From contig OX424560.1 of the NCBI GenBank assembly GCA_949152475.1, positions 43,416,719 to 43,480,718 of the forward strand: DNA of 64,000 nt. Reading direction: 5' to 3'. Made by a program: the position numbers and the translations under genes. Position 1 is the stretch's first letter. Every line of letters begins with the position of its first letter. This stretch comes from Terebella lapidaria (lineage: Eukaryota; Annelida; Polychaeta; Terebellida; Terebellidae). The notes below the pieces were generated by a model. It was not told where the DNA came from, did no database searches, and saw only the letters and a list, made by a program, of their open reading frames with translations. Of the stretch, positions 55,491 to 64,000 are shown in pieces.

Positions 55491-56610
55491 GAGTCAGCTT
55501 CCATTTGGCCTTTTATGCCATTGACTCGTACACTCACCGTTGCTTTGTTCTTGTGTGATTGCTGATTGACCGAGAAAGCAAAATCAGAGTCTGAGTCTGG
55601 ATGTTTTTCATCCACTTGCCTAACTTTCTGTTTGTTTGTGTTTCTGTGGTAGTACCTCGCTCTACGTGGTGGTGGTGGTGCTGTTTGTTGCTTTGTTCGG
55701 CACATTCGTCCAAAATGATCATACCCTGAACACGTGTAGCACTTTCTGCCCATCGCCGGACACGCTGAATCCGTATCAGCATGATGAAATCCACATCTGG
55801 TGCATGGGCTGTCACCTGCCTCCTTTCGGCGAAATTCTGTCTCCTTGGGGCGAAACTCTGTCTTGTGCTGTTTCCTGAATTTGGGCTTTGGTGGGTATTT
55901 TTTCTTCACATGGACTTGGTGAGCATTGTCCTTCTTGTCAACAGTGTGGAGGGCCTGTTCCATATCCCGGGCTTGTCTGTTGACGTCCTCTCTGTTGGCA
56001 GCGTGTTCCAGAAGCTGGTGTAACGTGTATCGTTTCAGCATTGCCTCACGGCGCAATTTACTGTCTTTCATGGTCTGCAATAGCTTGCTACGTACTGCAT
56101 CTTCAAGATCACGGAAATCACACTTTGCAGCTTGAAGGCGGAGCCGCACACAGTACTGGGCAACAGTCTCTGAATCAGCTTGGCGAAAACTTTCAAACTT
56201 GCTACGAGCACAGTCAGGATTCACCATGGGTGTGAAATAATTGTTCAATTTCTCCACAATTTCTTCAGTCATTTCTTTCCTCACCCTCCTCCTCTTCAGG
56301 AACATTTTCTAAAGTTTCAATCAACTCACGGAGTGTCTCTCCACCATAAATGTTGATGGCATCTATTTGATCGGCTGGTTCGTTGACACGAAAAAAACGG
56401 AATCGAGTTGTCAACTCCTGGAGCCATTTCTCCCACTGACGAGCTGTTTCATCGGGCGTACCTGCTGGCGAGAAAGCACGCATCTTCAGGTCTGGGGGTG
56501 GACCCACGGGCGCGACGGCTTGTTGCACTGGTGGCTGGACGTGGTCCGGTTGATTCTGATCAGCGTCTACAGCTGCAGGGGCTTGATTCTGATTCTGGGC
56601 CATTCTCGTC
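55403..56610 (-). CDS. Gypsy gag region
   Basis: Starts near 56601 with MAQNQNQAPAAVDADQNQPD, directly after the leader. The capsid-like part has WEKWLQELTTRFRFFRVNEP and INIYGGETLRELIETL, then SKFESFRQADSETVAQYCVR and LLQTMKDSKLRREAMLKRYT. Two zinc-knuckle-like segments follow (CTRCGFHHADTDSACPAMG and CYTCSGYDHFGRMC). Spread over two overlapping open stretches. The 3' end leads into the protease region (KGQMEADSCSTELGNW). Confidence 0.85.
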
Positions 56611-56617
56611 GCCAAAA

Positions 56618-56815
56618 TGTAATGTTCATCAAAGAAATAAATCCACACAGGACTAGAGAGTAAACTTTGTATTGTCCACAAAAATAATAGCTTCATGCGC
56701 GTCGCCATCTTGCTAATCAACATTATTAATTCCATGTATTACTGCATATTATCGTAACCAAATGTCAATGAATATCAACACCGAATAGCATCGTAACTAT
56801 CTTGAGAATACTACA
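56618..56815 (-). repeat. 5' LTR of the young Gypsy
   Basis: 198 bp, pair of 52121-52318. The leader follows on the minus strand. Confidence 0.92.
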
Positions 56816-56820
56816 GCGAT

Positions 56821-58905
56821 GACCCCCACTTTTTATTTGATTTTCTTAACAACGATGAGACTAAATAACCATAAACGAAATATTAATAAATTCTATGGGT
56901 TAGAAATGTGGTGAAGTACCTTTTGTTCTTATATCGGAAGTCAGAAGTGAAACATCATATTTCGTTGGTATTCAGTATCTTGTGCTGAAACTTGTAGATA
57001 TATTTCTGACAAATTGTAGGTGCTCAATACAATGTACGACAACAATAAATATAGATTAGCACACGAGTGTATTCGGATATTGTTGGTGCCCAGAATAACA
57101 TATCAACATTTAGATAAAATCGTAATAAATATATCTTGCAAAGCAGTTTTGTGCCTCGTAGATCGTGGGTTACGTTAGACGACGCCCTTTTTCGCATCGA
57201 ACATACACGAACTGCGTCCAAGATGCTGACAAGCTCGTCTTGAAAGTCGGTGACATGTACACGGGGATACAGGGATAGCTTATTCCACAACAGCCCTCTA
57301 TCAGACGAGAAGGTTCTGAGCTTGCTGACGTTCAGTCCATGGCTGAATATAGTGATAATAAGCAGAACTATATCTTTTATGTCGCTGCATGGATACTTGG
57401 CAAGAAAAATCACAGCATCGTCGAACTGTGAATCATCCAACTATACTAGTATGAAGCATGCAACTCAGCGCACACGAGAACGGTGACAACTGGAAACGCT
57501 GATGAATTTGTGTTCATTGATAACAAACAGTTCGATGTCGTCAAGAAGGGTTTTGAGTGAGTCTATCGTGGCTTTGACTGAACACATGGATTGATGGAAA
57601 GCAGCCGGAAACGTGAATGAGCGAATCGATGAAAGGCGAGTGAAGGCCTGTTATGAAAAAAAAAACCTTCTCTGTGAGTTAATCTGGAATAGTGACGGCA
57701 TCCCAGCAGTTGTTTCCCCTGAACATTCAGAACAAAAGACCTCTTTTTCACGCCTATTCACCAACCTAAAACTGCATCATTACATAAATGAAAGCCTCGC
57801 ACACGAAAGGCTCTTTGCTTCTTGAATATGGTATACTGAGTAGTATACCGACTGGCTAAATGAATATAGAGACAACATAGACCTATAGTGTATGGATGCA
57901 AATTTAATAATACAACATTAGGCCTGAACAAGCAGAGCATAGACTATATACATGTCTGCTATTATTATAATGACAATTCTCGAGTGTAGCGTCAGGTTCT
58001 ATTACAATTTTCCGTGATATTCACCTGATCGTGAAACCGACAAAACACAGATAGTCCTGGCACGCCATATTTACCTGTAGAAACTTCCCATCCGGCAAAT
58101 AAAATATTTCAGATACTCATACGTATACGTATTGTTGGATAATGAAATATCAATTTAGATTCCATTCAGTGCCCCTTACAGAGACCCCGCTAGATGGCGT
58201 TTACGTCATTATGTCGCAATAGGCCTACGTTATAACGTGAGTTGGCTATCTTGGTATGGAAAATCTTTGCTAGCTCAAACTTCCCCTGGACATAAAATTC
58301 ACTGTTTCTAAGCATCCCTCTCAAAGAGCACATGAAACTTAATATGTATCTGGGGGAAAATGCCCGCCAATGAATACGGATTGTACTTCCAGGGGGTGAT
58401 AATAATCGGCTGAGTTTTCTGAGCGAGTTAGCGAGGAACAATCCCGGCTTGCCGATCCGTGTTGCGGGCTCTCCAAGCAGTAAGTGGACACTAATTTGGG
58501 ATGTGATGTGTGATTCCCTCAATATCTCATCAAAACGACAGACGTAAACCGACAGAATAAATGCAATGTTCATTTTCCTGCTGAAGACACCTTCTCAAAA
58601 TATCTAACCGAAGTCCAACTGTAAAGATACGAACAGCGCATAACTAATAATTCATAATTAACAATTCAATGACCGTCCCCGGCTTGATGAAATGAAATAT
58701 TGTGCCCGCTCCGAACCCGGTTTGCATGTGGCAGAGGTCGTCCTTTGCACATAGATTTTATTGTTCTTGGTGTCAGATGTTTGACAAACGACGGTTCTGT
58801 TTATGTCTGATGATGATGATGCTGTTTATGTCATTTGAATATCTCGTCACCATTTCTGCTTGTATTCTATACTTGTGAAGTACGGCGACCACAGGATGAA
58901 GAGGT
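56821..58905. other. No firm gene; weak minus-strand open stretch
   Basis: 57440-57024 on the minus strand is open for 138 residues and reads like ordinary protein (FDDAVIFLAKYPCSDIKDIV, LYPRVHVTDFQDELVSILDA). A splice-acceptor-like CACAG precedes TTCGACGATG at its start. Upstream, 57600-57480 is also open (TIDSLKTLLDDIELFVINEH). I recognise no family, so this may be a host gene fragment or chance. A dispersed repeat copy lies at 58170-58275. Confidence 0.3.
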
Positions 58906-59166
58906 GTTGACACCCCAAACGTGAATCTGCTGCGAATCGTGAATAATCCGCAAACCGTGAATCCTAAAACGTGAATTATACTGATATACAAAATATCCCA
59001 CGAACCATATGAACGCACATCTCGCAAACCCGTGTTCACGTTTCGTGGGCTATTTTATTCATGGTTTGCGGCGATATCATTAACGGTTCGGGGATATTCA
59101 CGTTTGTTGATTCACGATTCACGGACAATTCACGATTTGCAGCAGATTCACGTTTGGGGTTTCAAC
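58906..59166. mobile_element. 261-bp MITE
   Basis: The ends are inverted copies over about 45 bases: GTTGACACCCCAAACGTGAA and, inverted, GTTGAAACCCCAAACGTGAA, continuing through TCTGCTGC-AATCGTGAAT. The interior is rich in CGTGAAT/ATTCACG. Noncoding. No clear target duplication beyond the terminal bases. Confidence 0.75.
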
Positions 59167-59199
59167 AACGATAGCAATACCAAATAGCAGTACATGTGC

Positions 59200-59388
59200 A
59201 CCATAACCGTGGTGTTACTACCTATGTAGGCCTACTCCCATTGCCTAACACGTTGTTAATAGACCATAACTGTGGTGTTACTACCTATGTAGGCATACTC
59301 CCATTGCCTAACACGTTATGAATAGACCATAACTGTGGTGTTACTATCTGTGTAGGCCTACTCCCTTCACTCAACACGTTATGAATAG
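59200..59388. repeat. Three tandem 63-bp units
   Basis: ACCATAACTGTGGTGTTACT starts units at 59200, 59263 and 59326, each ending in CACGTTATGAATAG or a near variant. The third is the most diverged. Confidence 0.88.
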
Positions 59389-59870
59389 ACCTACCCTGAG
59401 TTTCTGGGGGTTTTTTTTGCTTATATCATTGTGATGATAAATGGTATCGTGGTAAAATTTAGCATAATGCACATGTGAATCAAACGACAACTTTCTACGA
59501 ACTTTCTGACTCATTGCAAAAATTGAAAAATATAGTAATCTACCCCAATAATATTTTTAGCCCAATCATAGAATTTTTTGGTCCAAACATAGAAACCGGA
59601 GATACCGAAGTCAATACAAAATTACATTTGCTTGCTTTCGTGGATTTTGTAGCTGTGCAATATTTTGAGAGCAACATGTGTAGAATACAAACCAACCAGG
59701 CGATGTTCTAGTTTAAAACTACCACGATGCTTCCATTCCTGGTGGATGTCAACATGACCAAATGTCGGAATACGGTCAGATTCCCGAGATGTCGTTTTTA
59801 AGGTGGTTCATAACCGCCCTAATTTTGTCAAATAGTTTCCACAGAGTTAAATAGTTAAAACCTGTTGTAG
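59389..59870. other. No gene recognised
   Basis: AT-rich. A 78-residue plus-strand open stretch (59475-59711) has no recognisable feature. Confidence 0.45.
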
Positions 59871-59879
59871 GAAACTAAA

Positions 59880-60115
59880 TAATCTTGTTGAAAAATTACG
59901 AAATCTTCTTGGGAGCCAAAAAAAATAATATTTGTTGGAAAGTACAAAATTTGTTGGAAACTAGGAAATTTTGTTCGAAACTACAAAATCTTGATGAAAA
60001 AGACAAATCTTCTCACAAACTAAAAAATTTGGCTGGAAACTGCAAAATCTTGTTGAAACTACAAGATCTTGTTGGAATTTGAAAACATATTGTTGGAAAC
60101 TGAAAACATTAGCCT
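59880..60115 (+). repeat. Degenerate minisatellite of about 20-22 bp
   Basis: Around ten imperfect copies of TTGTTGGAAACTACAAAATC, with unit length varying. Confidence 0.7.
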
Positions 60116-60177
60116 AAAGACTGAGAAAAATTACCGGACAATATATGTTGTATTTTTTAGGTTAAAGTTATCATACT

Positions 60178-60530
60178 TGATATAGCGCTCTTTACAACCG
60201 AACTTAATTAGCTTTCAAAGGCGCTTTACACTTTATCAAAGGATCCTCTATAGGATCCAGCAGATTCATCCTCTATAGCGGATCCTTGCTTTAACCCCAG
60301 TCTGGGTGAATGTACTTGGAGCAGCCACACTCAAAGCGCTCTATACAACACCCATTATCATCCGGTACCCAACTTAATCCTGTGTGAAAATAGACACATT
60401 AGTGGTGAATGCCTTGCATAAGGACACTAGTGAAATAGCACAGTAACGTTAGTCCAGCTCGAGACTCGAACCCACGATCTTCGGATTACGATTCAGATAC
60501 CTTATTCACTGCGCCACTCACTCCACGTAT
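60178..60530 (-). mobile_element. tRNA-derived SINE
   Basis: On the minus strand an A box (TGGCGCAGTGA, 60516-60506) and a B box (GGTTCGAGTCT, 60472-60462), 33 bases apart, form a tRNA-like head. A body follows with CACTAATGTGTCTATTTTCA, CTCCAAGTACATTCACCCAG and paired GGATCC/CTATAG motifs. The tail is AAAGAGCGCTATATC, the kind of 3' end shared with partner LINEs. It lacks mature tRNA structure beyond the head, so it is a SINE and not a tRNA gene. Moderately diverged. Confidence 0.75.
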
Positions 60531-60539
60531 TATCCATTA

Positions 60540-60990
60540 TTTAGGCATTAGCCATTTTATCCCTTGACCTTGAAAATAAGGTCACTGGTCAAATTCAAGG
60601 TCCTAAATATATCCAGCATATATGTCGACAATTGATTGCTAAGCAGTAGAGATTTATTAGCAATTTTGTCCTGTGACCTTGAATGTCAAAAGTCAAGTTA
60701 AAGATCATCAGAATATTTGGCATACTGTATATCATTTCCTGTTTGTCCACAATTGATTCTCAAATTGTAAAGTCGAAAAGATACGAGATATTAGCCACAC
60801 AAATTATTTCCAAGCTGCGAAGTCGATAATAATCGATCGAGATATTAGACATTTTGCGCTCTGACCGTGAGCACAAAATGCTCTGGCAGTCAAAGGTCAA
60901 ATTCGAGGTCATCAGAATATTCGGCATTATACAGCCTAAAAGAATTTAACATTGGAAAGTCCCATTTGAGCCAAGTTTGGGCCACTTCGA
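60540..60990 (-). repeat. Second copy of the hAT-interior tandem repeat family
   Basis: On the minus strand it reads like 42850-43400. GGACTTTCCAATGTTAAATTC matches GGACTTTCCCATGTTAAATTC near 42862, then come the TTGTGGACA-AGGAAATGATATA and TGACCTTGAA units. More diverged than the copy inside the hAT-like element. Confidence 0.7.
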
Positions 60991-61396
60991 GCGAAAAACG
61001 CAACGCAACGCCATGCCGAAAGGTTATGAGACGAAAGAGGTGGTGACCTAAAAATCGGGGGTGGGGGGGACTAAGAATCTCGGCGCAAACTGATAAAAAT
61101 CTTGTTTGGAAACTGACGAACCCAAGACGATACCATTTAGCATAACAATATTCTGACCAAAAAAGGCGTAAAGTTCGATTCCCAACCGCAATATTTTATT
61201 CAGTGACCAAGTCCTAAAACTTGAATATTGAATCTCCAAAACCAATTTTTTACCTTGAATGATATCATACTGATGTTCGGAATTTGTCAGCACTGTTGAT
61301 AGGTACAAAACTGAGTGATTGTTTCGATGACAAGTTGTTCGGTTTATACTCAGATGGAACACCTCGTATTGACAGTAAGTAACGGCTTACATGTAA
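60991..61396. other. No gene recognised
   Basis: Noncoding flank of the satellite. A 104-residue minus-strand open stretch here shows no domain. Confidence 0.45.
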
Positions 61397-64000
61397 TGCA
61401 GAAATTGTACAACAATTGCATGCAATGTTGGAAACCACTGGACAATACGCATCTAGGGTCATGGTTACGTTCAAGTAGGAGCGGATATGGTGCAGAAATT
61501 ACACAAAAATTGCATGTAATATTGGAAATTACTGGACAATACGCATCAAGGGTCATGGTTAGTTTAAGGAGGAGCGGATATGGTGCAGAAATTACACAAA
61601 AATTGCATGTAATATTGGAAATTACTGGACAATTCGCATCAAGGGTCATGGTTAGTTTAAGGAGGAGCGGATATGGTGCAGAAATTACACAAAAATTGCA
61701 TGTAATATTGGAAATTACTGGACAATTCGCATCAAGGGTCATGGTTAGTTTAAGGAGGAGCGGATATGGTGCAGAAATTACACAAAAATTGCATGTAATA
61801 TTGGAAATTACTGGACAATTCGCATCAAGGGTCATGGTTAGTTTAAGGAGGAGCGGATATGGTGCAGAAATTACACAAAAATTGCATGTAATATTGGAAA
61901 TTACTGGACAATACGCATCAAGGGTCATGGTTAGTTTAAGGAGGAGCGAATATGGTGCAGAAATTACACAAAAATTGCATGTAATATTGGAAATTACTGG
62001 ACAATACGCATCAAGGGTCATGGTTAGTTTAAGGAGGAGCGGATATGGTGCAGAAATTACACAAAAATTGCATGTAATATTGGAAATTACTGGACAATTC
62101 GCATCAAGGGTCATGGTTAGTTTAAGGAGGAGCGGATATGGTGCAGAAATTACACAAAAATTGCATGTAATATTGGAAATTACTGGACAATTCGCATCAA
62201 GGGTCATGGTTAGTTTAAGGAGGAGCGGATATGGTGCAGAAATTACACAAAAATTGCATGTAATATTGGAAATTACTGGACAATTCGCATCAAGGGTCAT
62301 GGTTAGTTTAAGGAGGAGCGGATATGGTGCAGAAATTACACAAAAATTGCATGTAATATTGGAAATTACTGGACAATTCGCATCAAGGGTCATGGTTAGT
62401 TTAAGGAGGAGCGGATATGGTGCAGAAATTACACAAAAATTGCATGTAATATTGGAAATTACTGGACAATTCGCATCAAGGGTCATGGTTAGTTTAAGGA
62501 GGAGCGGATATGGTGCAGAAATTACACAAAAATTGCATGTAATATTGGAAATTACTGGACAATTCGCATCAAGGGTCATGGTTAGTTTAAGGAGGAGCGG
62601 ATATGGTGCAGAAATTACACAAAAATTGCATGTAATATTGGAAATTACTGGACAATTCGCATCAAGGGTCATGGTTGGTTTATGGAGGAGCGGATATGGT
62701 GCAGAAATTACACAAAAATTGCATGTAATATTGGAAATTACTGGACAATTCGCATCAAGGGTCATGGTTGGTTTATGGAGGAGCGGATATGGTGCAGAAA
62801 TTACACAAAAATTGCATGTAATATTGGAAATTACTGGACAATTCGCATCAAGGGTCATGGTTAGTTTAAGGAGGAGCGGATATGGTGCAGAAATTACACA
62901 AAAATTGCATGTAATATTGGAAATTACTGGACAATTCGCATCAAGGGTCATGGTTAGTTTAAGGAGGAGCGGATATGGTGCAGAAATTACACAAAAATTG
63001 CATGTAATATTGGAAATTACTGGACAATTCGCATCAAGGGTCATGGTTAGTTTGAGGAGGAGCGGATATGGTGCAGAAATTACACAAAAATTGCATGTAA
63101 TATTGGAAATTACTGGACAATTCGCATCAAGGGTCATGGTTAGTTTAAGGAGGAGCGGATATGGTGCAGAAATTACACAAAAATTGCATGTAATATTGGA
63201 AATTACTGGACAATTCGCATCAAGGGTCATGGTTGGTTTATGGAGGAGCGGATATGATGCAGAAATTATACAAAAATTGCATGTAATATTGGAAATTACT
63301 GGACAATGCGCATCAAGGGTCATGGTTAGTTTAAGGAGGAGCGGATATGGTGCAGAAATTACACAAAAATTGCATGTAATATTGGAAATTACTGGACAAT
63401 TCGCATCAAGGGTCATGGTTGGTTTATGGAGGAGCGGATATGGTGCAGAAATTACACAAAAATTGCATGTAATATTGGAAATTACTGGACAATACGCATC
63501 AAGGGTCATGGTTAGTTTATGGAGGAGCGGATATGGTGCAGAAATTATACAAAAATTGCATGTAATATTGGAAATTACTGGACAATACGCATCAAGGGTC
63601 ATGGTTAGTTTATGGAGGAGCGGATATGGTGCAGAAATTACACAAAAATTGCATGTAATATTGGAAATTACTGGACAATTCGCATCAAGGGTCATGGTTA
63701 GTTTAAGGAGGAGCGGATATGGTGCAGAAATTACACAAAAATTGCATGTAATGTTAGAAATTACTGGACAATTCGCATCAAGGGTCATGGTTAGTTTATG
63801 GAGGAGCGGATATGATGCAGAAATTATACAAAAATTGCATGTAATATTGGAAATTACTGGACAATTCGCATCAAGGGTCATGGTTAGTTTATGGAGGAGC
63901 GGATATGGTGCAGAAATTATACAAAAATTGCATGTAATATTGGAAATTACTGGACAATACACACCTAGGGTCATGGTTAGTTTATGGAGGAGCGGATATG
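61397..64000. repeat. 93-bp satellite array, about 28 units, continues beyond the window
   Basis: GGAGGAGCGGATATGG recurs every 93 bases, head to tail, with high identity. The first unit (61397-61490) is the most diverged, as expected at an array edge. Variants (TTTAAGG or TTTATGG, ATTCGC or ATACGC, ACACAAA or ATACAAA) are scattered among units. Since 93 is 3 x 31 and one minus-strand frame lacks stops, an 874-residue frame of 31-residue repeats stays open (61350-63974). Most variants change the amino acid, so there is no sign of protein-level selection. Confidence 0.92.

Larger units (their letters stand above)
52121..56815 (-). mobile_element. Young Ty3/Gypsy element, nearly whole
   Basis: Two 198-bp LTRs (52121-52318 and 56618-56815) start TGTAATGTTC and end ATACTACA. 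By eye they differ at about two positions. GCGAT flanks the element exactly on both sides (52116-52120 and 56816-56820). On the minus strand, a leader with TGGCGACGAGAATGG follows the 5' LTR. Gag, protease, reverse transcriptase, RNase H and integrase then follow, with a purine run (GGGAGGAAA) beside the 3' LTR. The short LTR and TGGCGACGAGAATGG leader resemble Mag-type Gypsy elements. It looks close to whole, with about two or three breaks. The low LTR divergence makes it the youngest full insertion in the window. Confidence 0.92.

Noticed and set aside
60462-60516. A tRNA gene (A and B boxes present)
   Set aside because: It lacks a plausible full cloverleaf and is followed by a SINE body and LINE-type tail, so it was called a SINE.
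61350-63974. An 874-residue open frame of 31-residue repeats as a real protein
   Set aside because: It is the 93-bp satellite read in the one frame without stops. Unit variants are mostly amino-acid changing and there is no start context, signal or domain.

Overview
This is a piece of a large, repeat-rich animal genome, most likely a marine invertebrate. I lean towards a deuterostome such as an echinoderm or hemichordate, but cannot prove it. The evidence is the mix of repeats (Ty3/Gypsy, BEL/Pao, DIRS, Polinton, hAT-like, TTAA-flanked MITEs, a tRNA-derived SINE, LINE 3' ends, several satellites) and the near absence of host coding sequence. The only candidate host exon is a short signal-peptide exon at 51128-51191 with a good splice donor.

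Layout. 1-5773: left-truncated Gypsy element on the minus strand with pol, a long repetitive gag and a 5' LTR whose TATA-proximal repeats match repeats inside gag. 5774-9982: palindromes, a possible DNA transposon and a minisatellite containing an internally deleted LTR element (7650-8947, CAAT target duplication). 9983-15825: decayed BEL/Pao element, minus strand. 15710-20312: a tandem duplication of about 2.2-2.4 kb joining the BEL 5' end to a decayed plus-strand Gypsy copy that runs to 21545. 22629-24060: unclassified retroelement ORF. 24313-35075: decayed minus-strand Gypsy with an internal RT-RNase H duplication, a TTAA-flanked MITE (28424-29316) in pol, and four 360-bp tandem units carrying a hammerhead-like motif in its LTR. 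35076-37160: DIRS remnant between inverted repeats. 38261-39202: second TTAA-flanked MITE. 39492-40164 and 40555-41290: two solo LTRs with 4-bp target duplications.

42402-49105 is a hAT-like transposon with an exact 8-bp target duplication. Inside it sits a 4.1-kb fold-back element (43742-47838) with exact 6-bp target duplications, AG...CT termini and a Polinton-type packaging ATPase. 49565-50580 is a LINE 3' end with a tetranucleotide tail. 52121-56815 is a young, nearly whole Gypsy element with 198-bp LTRs and a 5-bp target duplication. 56816-61396 holds a short MITE, minisatellites, a SINE and a dispersed repeat. 61397-64000 is a 93-bp satellite that continues past the window edge.

No operon or pathway joins these genes. 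The window is a stack of insertions, and the exact target duplications let the order of several be read (Polinton relic into hAT, MITE into Gypsy pol, LTR element into minisatellite).
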